8,965 bases of DNA. Origin: Eggerthellaceae bacterium UBA3686. GTDB taxonomy: Bacteria; Actinomycetota; Coriobacteriia; Coriobacteriales; Eggerthellaceae. Shown here piece after piece: positions 1 through 5,347 of the stretch. The stretch lies in NCBI GenBank assembly GCA_002371495.1, contig DFIX01000050.1, positions 1 through 8,965 of the forward strand, written 5' to 3'. Each line of letters starts with the position of its first letter. Position 1 is the first letter of the stretch. Below the pieces are notes generated by a model. It was not told the origin of the DNA. It was given only the letters and a program-made list of their open reading frames with translations, and made no database searches. Made by a program: the position numbers and the translations under genes.

Positions 1-482
1 AAGGTGGGAAGCGAGCAGAACGCGTACGTGACGGCACGCACCACGTTATCGAGCACGCCGTCCTTGCGGTACGCGCATGCGAGTCCGAGCGGCAACGAGA
101 TGGCGAGCGTCAGCGCGAGCGATGTCGCCGTAAGCGAGAGCGTGTAAGGAAGGCACGACATGAGCGAGCCCGACACTGACCGCCCGTTGCGGTACGACTC
201 GCCAAGATCCCCCTGAAAGACGCCGGCGATCCACGAAGCGTATTGTTCGAGAAAGGACCGGTCGAGGCCCAATTCGTGGCGCTTTGCGGCAAGCTGGTCG
301 GGCGTGGGCACCACGCCGTGGTCGGTGAAGTACCGAGTCGCCGGATCGGTCGGCGATAGGTACGAGAGCAGGTACGCGAGGAACGTGACGCCCACGACGA
401 CCACAATTGCGCCGAACAGCCCCTTGGCGATTCCAAGGGCGCGGCGGGCGACGGGCGATATGTTGGTTGTGCTTGAAGCCAA
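1..482 (-). CDS. ABC transporter permease, NikB/DppB family (N-terminal 160 residues, runs off the window)
   Basis: Inner-membrane permease of a nickel/peptide-type ABC importer (BPD_transp_1 family). The sequence shows a basic N-terminus, a first membrane helix at about residues 21-43 ending in YLSPTDPA, then the family-typical outer segment (LGLDRSFLEQY at 71-81, GDLGESYRNG at 91-100). A second helix at about 113-137 starts the transmembrane domain. The C-terminal half lies beyond position 1. I chose a TTG start at 482 because AGGGG lies 7 bases upstream. No ATG or GTG fits the frame nearby. The gene begins 10 bases after the methyltransferase stop, so the two are almost certainly cotranscribed. 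The substrate cannot be read from a permease alone. The NikR-like operator upstream of the operon favours nickel or a metal chelate over peptides. Other subunits should follow to the left. Confidence 0.88.
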   Translation of the reverse strand, partial: MASSTTNISPVARRALGIAKGLFGAIVVVVGVTFLAYLLSYLSPTDPATRYFTDHGVVPTPDQLAAKRHELGLDRSFLEQYASWIAGVFQGDLGESYRNGRSVSGSLMSCLPYTLSLTATSLALTLAISLPLGLACAYRKDGVLDNVVRAVTYAFCSLPT

Positions 483-492
483 TACGACGCCC

Positions 493-1305
493 CTACTTGA
501 CAGCTTCAACCATGAATGTCGGCGTGCTACCGTAATAGAGCTGCTCGTTCTCGGTCCAGACGTGCTGCCATGCGTCCTCGTCGGCGCTGCACTGCGAAAC
601 GCCAAGGGCCTCGAGCGCCTGGAGATCCCAAGCTGGGCGCAGAACGGGCGTCAACGGCAAGCTGCTCGCAAGCTCCTCGCAGCGCTTCTCCTCGTCGGAG
701 GTCGCCTGCGCTTCTTCGTCCCATCCCTCGAGGACGTTCTCGCTTTGGTCGGCGGCGCGTTTCGCAGCAACAGCCGGGTCGACGAGGTAGCGGTACCAGT
801 TGGCGTCATAGGCGATGAGTTTGCCGCCGGGTTTCAGCACGCGAAGCCACTCCGCGTACGCGCCCTGCGGATCGCGCATGAGCCAGGTGACGTTCCGCGA
901 CACGCATAAATCGAACGTGTCGTCCGGGAAAGGGAGAGAGAGGAGGTCGCAGACGTGAAACGCCACGTCGCCAACTGGCACCGCCTGGGCAATGTTATCT
1001 TGGGCGTGCCCAACCATCGACGGGCTCGCATCAACTGCCTCGACGGAGAACCCGAGCTCGCTGAGCAGGATAGAGAAGAAACCCGGCCCGCATCCGAGGT
1101 CGCACGCGAGCGGCTTGCGCCCCGCCATGGCGGCATCGAGCACGATACCGCGCGTTGCTTTCTCCAAAGCCGCCGACCAAAGCAGCTTCCGCTCGTCGGC
1201 GAGCTCGCCGACGACTCCGTTCGAGTAGCTTTGCGCGCGCCCGTTCCAATAGTCGCCGAGGTCCTCGGCCAAACGGGCATCGCTTTCCGTGTCCAGATAA
1301 AGCAT
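493..1305 (-). CDS. class I SAM-dependent methyltransferase, first gene of a metal/peptide uptake operon
   Basis: A 270-residue Rossmann-fold methyltransferase. Visible motifs are motif I at residues 69-75 (DLGCGPG), the acidic end of strand 2 at D92 (VDAS), D120 before a Methyltransf_11-type stretch (LPFPDDTFDL, 124-133), and the post-motif LKPGG at 157-161. The ATG at 1305 has AAGGGA five bases upstream. It is the first gene after the promoter and operator at 1350-1392 and lies 10 bases ahead of a NikB-type permease gene, so its product probably works with the transporter. It could make or modify a metallophore, or modify an imported ligand, as opine and nicotianamine-like systems pair small-molecule synthesis with NikABCDE-type importers. 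This role is inference. The methyl acceptor is unknown and the C-terminal 90 residues show no motif I recognise. Confidence 0.88.
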   Translation of the reverse strand: MLYLDTESDARLAEDLGDYWNGRAQSYSNGVVGELADERKLLWSAALEKATRGIVLDAAMAGRKPLACDLGCGPGFFSILLSELGFSVEAVDASPSMVGHAQDNIAQAVPVGDVAFHVCDLLSLPFPDDTFDLCVSRNVTWLMRDPQGAYAEWLRVLKPGGKLIAYDANWYRYLVDPAVAAKRAADQSENVLEGWDEEAQATSDEEKRCEELASSLPLTPVLRPAWDLQALEALGVSQCSADEDAWQHVWTENEQLYYGSTPTFMVEAVK

Positions 1306-1317
1306 CGGCTTCCCTTG

Positions 1318-1344
1318 GTAATAACAATTTCATGTTCGTAACAC
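1318..1344. promoter_or_regulatory. possible second, degenerate NikR-type site in the leader
   Basis: GTAATAA (1318-1324) and GTAACAC (1338-1344) are separated by 13 bases, the same geometry as the perfect dyad at 1366-1392. The right arm equals the Desulfovibrio NikR half-site. The left arm matches the expected GTGTTAC or GTATTAC only partly. It lies between the promoter and the ribosome binding site of the methyltransferase gene. Confidence 0.25.
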
Positions 1345-1349
1345 AATAC

Positions 1350-1378
1350 ATGGTAGACCAGGGGCGTATTACTTTCAA
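1350..1378 (-). promoter_or_regulatory. probable sigma-70 type promoter of the methyltransferase-permease operon
   Basis: On the minus strand TTGAAA (1378-1373) is followed after exactly 17 bases by TACCAT (1355-1350), matching 5/6 and 4/6 of the -35 and -10 consensus. Transcription would start about 38 bases upstream of the ATG at 1305. The -35 hexamer lies inside the GTATTAC-N13-GTAATAC operator, the classical arrangement for repression. Confidence 0.5.
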
Positions 1379-1392
1379 GAAAAACGTAATAC
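1366..1392. promoter_or_regulatory. NikR-type operator, perfect inverted repeat GTATTAC-N13-GTAATAC
   Basis: The two 7-base arms at 1366-1372 and 1386-1392 are perfectly complementary with a 13-base spacer. NikR, the nickel-dependent ribbon-helix-helix repressor, binds widely spaced dyads: GTATGA/TCATAC in E. coli and GTGTTAC-N13/14-GTAACAC in Desulfovibrio. This site matches the latter in arm sequence and spacing except for one symmetric base. It covers the -35 of the promoter for a NikB-type importer operon, so repression under nickel sufficiency is the natural reading. No nikR gene is in the window. Confidence 0.6.
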
Positions 1393-1451
1393 CAAGGGAC
1401 ACTCATCGGCAAACAGAAAGGCGGTGCTCAAGACAGGCAGCCGGGGAACGT

Positions 1452-1472
1452 GACACTTTCGTTTTCAGTGTC
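1452..1472. repeat. inverted repeat GACACT-N9-AGTGTC
   Basis: Perfect 6-base arms with a T-rich 9-base spacer. It lies in the gap between the divergent operon promoter and the UroD-like relic. It could be an operator for the former plus-strand gene or a weak hairpin. No regulator family can be named from it. Confidence 0.35.
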
Positions 1473-1491
1473 GCAACGACGACCCAAGATG

Positions 1492-1881
1492 CGCGCAATA
1501 CTGAAAACCAAGCTGGTGGGTGCACCCTTCTGGCCGGTTGAATGCATGCGACCGCCGCCGTGGATCGAACAGCAGTACAATTCAGGTAAGAAGGTCCAGG
1601 ATACTGAACGAGAGGAAGGAAGAAGCCACGCCATTCGGACGTGAACAGTTCATCGTCGAGAAAGAGATGAACGGCGAGATCACCAAGCCGCACCTGAAGC
1701 GCTACTACGACGCAGTGAAGGCATTCGACATGATCCCCATCCAGCACACGTGCGGCTATGCGACCACCTCGTCCAGGACTTCATCGACGTGGGGGCTCAG
1801 TGCTGGACGTCGGTGCAGCCGACCAACGACATCGTGGCCCTGCAGGAACAGTTCGGCGACAAGCACGATTGCCCGACTTGA
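1492..1881 (+). pseudogene. UroD/MtaA-family (corrinoid methyltransferase-type) gene fragment, frameshifted
   Basis: About 80 codons resemble the C-terminal half of uroporphyrinogen-decarboxylase-family proteins that demethylate or charge corrinoids. From about 1637 one frame reads PHLKRYYDAV...MIPIQHTCGY and stops making sense after Y (1757-1759). The frame two bases on, from 1762, then reads DHLVQDFIDVGAQCW...QPTNDIVALQEQFGDK and meets a stop at 1879-1881. Loss of a single base at about 1760 explains the break. The expected continuation after FGDK is missing, so the 3' end is also lost. A stretch at 1492-1604 in a third phase (GAPFWPVECMRPPPW) may be an N-terminal piece of the same gene, separated by a deletion, but this is less certain. 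HTCGY and the aromatic-rich segments support the family. The fragment cannot make a working enzyme. Confidence 0.6.
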
Positions 1882-2005
1882 TGTGATTGTTTATGTAGCT
1901 ACAATCGATTTGGGTTGCTGGGACGACTGCGCTCACATGGCGTTTCGTTCAATTTGTCGGGATTGAGGTAATACGGAACGGCGCGGCTATGTGCTTGAGG
2001 TGAGC

Positions 2006-2191
2006 ATGGAGAATACGGGAGCAAGACCGAAGGTGATCATCCTGAGCGGGTTTCTGGGCTCGCGGTGCTTCTACTCGTACTCCACGTCTTTGGTCGGTGG
2101 CAACGGAACGGTATGGACAAGCAACAAGACGGTGTACACGTACTTCCGCATCGATACGGCGAGTACGTCGGGGTGCATCACGGCAGCGTAG
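2006..2191 (+). pseudogene. CobW-like GTPase start, broken inside the P-loop
   Basis: The ATG at 2006 has GAGG 6 bases upstream and opens with a short tail followed by KVIILSGFLGS (codons 9-19). This is the strand and start of the Walker A loop of CobW/COG0523 metallochaperone GTPases, where GKTT should come next. The frame instead continues RCFYSYSTS. In the neighbouring frame LLLVLHVFG appears, as would be expected for the helix after the P-loop, so a few bases around 2063 seem to be lost. No later CobW motif (CxCC, NKxD) is visible before the stop at 2189-2191. CobW-like genes often sit beside corrinoid methyltransferase genes, so this and the UroD-like relic upstream probably come from one decayed cluster. 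The family call rests on about 12 residues. Confidence 0.45.
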
Positions 2192-2209
2192 GACGACGAT
2201 TGGACGCGA

Positions 2210-2266
2210 ATAGGACATGTCCCAACAAGATGGACCATTGTCCCATTTTGTCTATTAGTGTCCTAT
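2210..2266. repeat. REP-like palindromic element, GGGAC/GTCCC type
   Basis: Outer arms ATAGGACA (2210-2217) and TGTCCTAT (2259-2266) are perfect complements. Inside are several TGTCCC and GGACCA words that allow alternative pairings. It is related in sequence style to the elements at 5348-5424 and 8811-8835, pointing to a dispersed family. Confidence 0.4.
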
Positions 2267-2361
2267 CCTTTCCCAGCCCTCTTCCGTAATCTCGTAGTGA
2301 GCGCCTCCGGAAAGAACACCGAAGCTGGTCCCGGCGAGGTCAGCGGTTCGTGGCCGCGGAT

Positions 2362-2417
2362 GCATCGAAAGATGCCAGGCGCAGGGGCGCCCCGCCGGGT
2401 CTGGGGAGGCTCCCCAG
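2362..2417. other. cluster of short strong hairpins (possible structured RNA or repeat edge)
   Basis: In 56 bases there are three strong stems. One is GCATC-GAAA-GATGC (2362-2375), closed by a GNRA tetraloop. The second is the self-complementary GGGGCGCCCC. The third is CTGGGGA-GGC-TCCCCAG (2401-2417). The last stem runs directly into the first 48-bp repeat. No known riboswitch or ncRNA signature was recognised. Confidence 0.3.
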
Positions 2418-2464
2418 CAAGTGTCAGATCGCGTTAATAGCGGCTCTGGCGAAACTTGCTCTGG
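2417..2464. repeat. 48-bp palindromic repeat, copy 1
   Basis: Begins GCAAGTGTCAGA and ends CGAAACTTGCTCTGG. The inner arms GCAAGT/ACTTGC and TCAGA/TCTG allow a long imperfect hairpin around CGC-gttaata-GCG. It matches copy 2 at 2543-2590 over the whole length with a few substitutions. Confidence 0.65.
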
Positions 2465-2542
2465 CACGTTTCGCAGCTGCGAGCCGCGCACTGCCCACGG
2501 GTGCACGGTTGACGGGGCCCAGGGGCTGAGGCACGCGAGCCG

Positions 2543-2590
2543 GCAAGTGTCAGGCCGTGTTAACAGCGGCTCTGACGAAACTTGCTCTGG
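2543..2590. repeat. 48-bp palindromic repeat, copy 2
   Basis: Begins GCAAGTGTCAGG, is centred on GTTAAC and ends CGAAACTTGCTCTGG, 126 bases downstream of copy 1 in the same orientation. Arms GCAAGT/ACTTGC, GTCAG/CTGAC and GCCG/CGGC make it a nearly complete palindrome. In the second arm pair, copy 2 has TCAG facing CTGA where copy 1 has a mismatch. Confidence 0.65.
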
Positions 2591-2643
2591 GATTGCAAAC
2601 GATGCTCGGCAACTCGGTTATACGTCTCGGCCCGTGCGCCCCC

Positions 2644-3681
2644 CTAGCATTCTTCAAGCAGCCGCTTCAGCTCTTCCTTGCTCGGCAGGACCGTCTCGTA
2701 CTTGCTGGCGAATATCTGGTCCTTCTCGTTTTCGGGCAACGTCAGCTCGACGACGGCGTTGTTCTTGTCCTGGCACAGCAAAACACCTATGGTGGGGTTC
2801 TCGTCCTCGAGCTTCACGTGGCGGTCGTAGTAGTGGACGTACATCTGCATCTGCCCTATGTCCTGGTGCGTGGGCTTGCCCAGTTTCAGGTCGAACAGCA
2901 CGAAGCAGCGCAGCAGCCGGTTGTAGAACACGAGGTCGACGAAGAAGTGGTCCTCGTCGAACGAGAAGCGCTGCTGGCGCCCTACGAAGGCGAAGCCGCG
3001 GCCCATCTCGAGGAGGAACTCCTGCAGGTGGTCGATGATGCGCGTCTCCAGCTCCTGCTCGGAATATCGTGCCTCCTCCTTCAGGCCCAGAAACTCGAGC
3101 ACGTAGGGGTCCCTCACCGCGTCCGACGGCCTCTCGACAATCTCGCCCTTGCTGGCGAGCTCGCGCACGCCCTCCTTGTCGCGGCTGAGCGCCAGGCACT
3201 CGTAGAGGGCGCTGTTCGTTTGGCGGACTAGCTCGGAGAGGCTCCAGTCGTTGCGTGCCGCCTCGATTTCGTAGAAATGGCGCTCGTCGGGGTTGCTGAT
3301 GCGCATGAGCTTCAAATAGTGGGACCAGCTGAGGTAGAACTTACGACCCGTGGCGACAGAAGGAAGGTTTGGGAATTGGTCAGATAGTGTCTGACCAATT
3401 TCGTCATGCGAATACACGCGATAGAACTGCCGCATCTGCTTAAGGTTGGTGGTTGAGAAACCGCGTCCGAACCGCTCGGTCAAGTATTCGGCCAGCCCCT
3501 TTATAATTTGCGTGCCGTATTCTGCTCGGTTGTCACCCTGCTGCTCTTCCTCCACGATTCGCCGGCCGATTTCATAGTAGGTGTACACCATTGCGGAATT
3601 CGCGGCGCGCTGCACATGCTTGCGAGCTTGCTCGAGCAACTGCGCGATATCGCTATAGAGGTTCTTCTCGAGGTCGGTCAT
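2644..3681 (-). CDS. DUF1016 / YhcG-family PDDEXK nuclease
   Basis: A 345-residue protein with the two-part layout of the family. The N-terminal helical DUF1016 domain (about 1-165) carries YYEIGRRI (35-42), FSTTNLKQMRQFY (75-87) and LSWSHYLKLM (117-126). The C-terminal PDDEXK nuclease domain has E212, FFVDLVFYN (246-254, D249), the D264-L-K266 motif in LFDLKLGK, and Q279. All expected catalytic residues are present. I chose the ATG at 3681, with GGAGG 11 bases upstream, over an in-frame start 96 bases earlier, because family similarity begins at MTDLEKN. The gene follows the integrase on the same strand with an 82-base gap and no terminator, so it is probably cargo of the element. YhcG proteins are often found in defence islands and mobile elements, but their biochemical role is unsettled. 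Confidence 0.9.
   Translation of the reverse strand: MTDLEKNLYSDIAQLLEQARKHVQRAANSAMVYTYYEIGRRIVEEEQQGDNRAEYGTQIIKGLAEYLTERFGRGFSTTNLKQMRQFYRVYSHDEIGQTLSDQFPNLPSVATGRKFYLSWSHYLKLMRISNPDERHFYEIEAARNDWSLSELVRQTNSALYECLALSRDKEGVRELASKGEIVERPSDAVRDPYVLEFLGLKEEARYSEQELETRIIDHLQEFLLEMGRGFAFVGRQQRFSFDEDHFFVDLVFYNRLLRCFVLFDLKLGKPTHQDIGQMQMYVHYYDRHVKLEDENPTIGVLLCQDKNNAVVELTLPENEKDQIFASKYETVLPSKEELKRLLEEC
3374..3400. repeat. perfect 11-bp-arm palindrome inside the YhcG gene
   Basis: Arms AATTGGTCAGA (3374-3384) and TCTGACCAATT (3390-3400) flank a 5-base loop. Together they encode IGQTLSDQF in the linker between FYRVY and LSWSHY. The region is variable in length within the family. The GTCAGA/TCTGAC core recurs in the 48-bp repeats at 2417 and 2543. 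Confidence 0.75.
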
Positions 3682-3763
3682 TGTGCTATTCGCCTCCGAA
3701 TCGTTCCTGTGCAAAGCTATGGTAGTGCATCTGCGCGTTTTCTCGAAGCAGGCTGTCTCGGGT

Positions 3764-5020
3764 CTACGATTGCGCAACGCCCCATTCCCGCCGCCTCGCC
3801 TCTGCCAGCATGCCCTCGAGCTGCTCGACGGTGAACTCGAGGGTGAAAGCGGGAGGCTCGGGCTCCTTGAAGACGCCCTCTAGGTCGATATCGAAGGCCT
3901 CGTCGACCTTGCCCAGTGCCGCCTTCTTGGCGTCGGGGTCGACCTCCGCGTAGGTGTTGAGCGTCATGGCCACGTTGGAGTGCCCGAGGTAGCTCGCCAC
4001 GGTGCGCACGTCGGTGCCGCCGGCGATCATCATGGTCGCGAATGTGTGCCGCAGGTCGTGGAACGTGCTCTCGAAACCGTTCATCTCGCAGAACGCCTTG
4101 AAGTCCTTGGTGAGCTGCGTGGGATGGTAGGGGCGGCTGTTCGGATCGGCCGTTCCGAGAACGTAGGGATCCCCGAACGGGACGCCCAGTTCCGCGGACA
4201 CGTATCTGCGGTCTTTCTCGATGGCCTTGAGAACCGCCCACAAGCGTCCCGTGAGCGGGATGGTGCGATGGCTGCCCGAGGTCTTGGGGTCCTTCTCGTA
4301 GGGCGTGCCGGAATCGAGGCTGATGGCGCGGTTCACGGTGACCTCGCGCTCGCCGATGTCCGACCAGCGCAGCCCGCACACCTCGCCCCTGCGCATGCTG
4401 GTCGTCAGGGCCAACTCGATCGCCAGCGCGAGCGGGGAGGGCTCGGCGTCGCGCGCCAGCGAGAGCATGCGCGTGCGCTGCTCGCGGTCGAGAACGCGCA
4501 TCTTCCTCCGCTGGATCTTCGGGGGCTTGCAGTAGTCGCAGGGGTTCTTTGCCACGAGGTCTTGCGCGACCGCGTGCTTCATCGCCTGGCGCAGCAGCGC
4601 GAACGCCTTGGCGACCGTCCGGGGCGCGTAGCCTTCGCTTGTCATTTGGGCCATCCAGCTGCTCACGATCGGGATGCTCACGTCCCTAAGCAGGGTTGCC
4701 CCCAGGTAGCGCTTAACGACCCTCGCCTCCTTGCGGTAACCCGAGATGGTCGATTGCTCGACCATCCTTCCTTCCTCTTTGTAGTCGATGAACCGGTCGA
4801 GAAACTCCGCCAAGGTCAGCTTGGAGGTGTAGGCGCCCCCTTTGCGCTCGAGGTCGAGGATAAGCTCGTCACGCGCCTTCTCGGCGCGCTTGCGGGTCTT
4901 TGCCTCGACGGTGTGATAGCTCGGCACCTGCTCGCCCGTGAGGGGGTCCCTGTGGCTTAGGGTGACCTCCCACTTGTCAGTGTTCCGGCGCCGTTTGAGG
5001 CCTCTGCTCGTGTACTCCAT
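3764..5020 (-). CDS. int: tyrosine recombinase (integrase) of a tRNA-Ala-targeting element
   Basis: A site-specific recombinase of 418 residues from the ATG at 5020. AAGGAG lies 6 bases upstream of this ATG, a better signal than the in-frame GTG at 5047 (427 residues). Numbered from the GTG, an arm-binding-type N-terminal domain (about 14-66, GLKRRRNTDKWEV) precedes a SAM-like core-binding domain (about 76-165). The catalytic domain (about 185-375) holds R219 (MRRGE), K255, H330-x-x-R333 (HDLRH), H356 (LGHSN) and the nucleophile Y366. All six catalytic positions are intact. A 50-residue C-terminal tail rich in acidic residues is extra. The start faces direct repeats and a tRNA-Ala 3' fragment 200 bases away, the usual integrase-attachment site layout. 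The enzyme would integrate and, with an excisionase not seen here, excise the element. Confidence 0.95.
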   Translation of the reverse strand: MEYTSRGLKRRRNTDKWEVTLSHRDPLTGEQVPSYHTVEAKTRKRAEKARDELILDLERKGGAYTSKLTLAEFLDRFIDYKEEGRMVEQSTISGYRKEARVVKRYLGATLLRDVSIPIVSSWMAQMTSEGYAPRTVAKAFALLRQAMKHAVAQDLVAKNPCDYCKPPKIQRRKMRVLDREQRTRMLSLARDAEPSPLALAIELALTTSMRRGEVCGLRWSDIGEREVTVNRAISLDSGTPYEKDPKTSGSHRTIPLTGRLWAVLKAIEKDRRYVSAELGVPFGDPYVLGTADPNSRPYHPTQLTKDFKAFCEMNGFESTFHDLRHTFATMMIAGGTDVRTVASYLGHSNVAMTLNTYAEVDPDAKKAALGKVDEAFDIDLEGVFKEPEPPAFTLEFTVEQLEGMLAEARRREWGVAQS

Positions 5021-5067
5021 CTCGTTCTCCTTTGCTGCGTTTTCCACATTCCTACTCGGAGCTGAGA

Positions 5068-5111
5068 TGACCTACATTGTGAACCACAACGTGACCCACA
5101 GATGACCTACA
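5068..5111. promoter_or_regulatory. four phased direct repeats, probable integrase arm-type binding sites
   Basis: TGACCTACA, TGAACCACA, TGACCCACA and TGACCTACA begin at 5068, 5080, 5092 and 5103, steps of 12, 12 and 11 bases or about one helical turn. A partial fifth copy (TGACTTCGA) starts at 5115. They lie between the integrase start and the tRNA-derived core, where recombinases with an arm-binding N-terminal domain usually bind. They also lie where the integrase promoter should be, so autoregulation is possible. Confidence 0.55.
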
Positions 5112-5198
5112 AGCTGACTTCGAGAGCCCCGAGAGGGCGCGGTGTCGTAGAGAGACGGGATAGAAAAAAACACAGACCAGAGGTCAGGTTCTTCAAAT

Positions 5199-5233
5199 CC
5201 TGAACACACAGGAATGCAAAATGCCTGTTCAGG
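5199..5233. repeat. inverted repeat CCTGAACA ... TGTTCAGG beside the attachment site
   Basis: Perfect 8-base arms (5199-5206 and 5226-5233) around a 19-base loop that contains AATGCAAAATGC. It ends 5 bases before the tRNA-identical segment. It may be a binding site for the integrase or an accessory factor, or an accidental hairpin. Confidence 0.45.
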
Positions 5234-5238
5234 GCCGA

Positions 5239-5283
5239 TTTGCAAGCCTGAGGTCAGGGGTTCGATCCCCCTATGCTCCACCA
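5239..5283 (+). other. attachment site: 3' half of tRNA-Ala(UGC)
   Basis: From the anticodon loop onward the sequence is a tRNA: loop TTTGCAA (5239-5245, anticodon UGC), T-arm AGGGG-TTCGATC-CCCCT, acceptor strand ATGCTCC (5273-5279), discriminator A and encoded CCA (5281-5283). U at position 70 of the acceptor strand fits the G3:U70 identity pair of tRNA-Ala. No D-arm, 5' acceptor strand or matching anticodon-stem 5' side lies upstream, so this is not a functional tRNA. It is the duplicated target of the neighbouring integrase, and crossover probably occurred at or near the anticodon loop. The reverse-strand reading HRGIEPLTSGLQ is the well-known spurious translation of tRNA 3' ends. Confidence 0.85.
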
Positions 5284-5290
5284 ACCACTC

Positions 5291-5313
5291 AAGAAGACCC
5301 TCCGGGTCTTCTT
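5291..5313 (+). terminator. rho-independent terminator after the tRNA-Ala fragment
   Basis: Ten-base perfect arms AAGAAGACCC (5291-5300) and GGGTCTTCTT (5304-5313) with a 3-base loop, followed by TCGTTATTT. It starts 8 bases after the encoded CCA, where the terminator of the original tRNA-Ala gene is expected. Confidence 0.8.
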
Positions 5314-5347
5314 TCGTTATTTCGCCCACAGCACCCCGCCTTGCCCT

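Larger units (their letters stand above)
2192..2643. other. 452-base gene-free interval rich in palindromes
   Basis: No convincing coding sequence on either strand. The interval holds a GGGAC-type palindromic element (2210-2266), a hairpin series (2362-2417) and two copies of a 48-bp palindromic repeat (2417-2464, 2543-2590). A minus-strand frame ends YEITEEGWERIG at about 2258-2293 and looks faintly like the wing of a helix-turn-helix regulator, but nothing upstream in the frame supports a gene. Confidence 0.6.
2644..5283. mobile_element. right end of an integrated genetic element (integrase, YhcG nuclease, att site)
   Basis: The intact integrase, its phased repeats and the tRNA-Ala 3' fragment define one junction at about 5239-5283. 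The probable original tRNA terminator at 5291 lies just outside, so the chromosome continues to the right and the element to the left. The left end is not located: no second tRNA-Ala 3' segment is visible from 1 to 5238. The left coordinate given is only the end of the last gene reasonably assigned to the element. No replication, excisionase or conjugation gene is seen. Confidence 0.6.

Noticed and set aside
2255..2506. Minus-strand frame ending YEITEEGWERIG, like a winged-helix regulator tail
   Set aside because: Only about 25 residues look protein-like; the rest runs through the palindromic repeats and has no conserved motif.
2340..2600. Possible cobalamin riboswitch near the UroD and CobW relics
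   Set aside because: The conserved B12-box and core sequence words are absent; the hairpins do not follow the riboswitch layout.
2421..3038. Long plus-strand frame through the 48-bp repeats and into the YhcG gene
   Set aside because: It opens inside a repeat, is arginine/serine-rich as expected of an antisense frame, and overlaps the well-supported nuclease gene.
3980..4960. 326-codon plus-strand frame
   Set aside because: Complete antisense shadow of the integrase gene; such long shadows are common in high-GC genes.
5072..5329. Minus-strand reading frame of 85 codons across the tRNA fragment
   Set aside because: It contains HRGIEPLTSGLQ, the standard spurious translation of a tRNA 3' end, and overlaps the attachment site and terminator.
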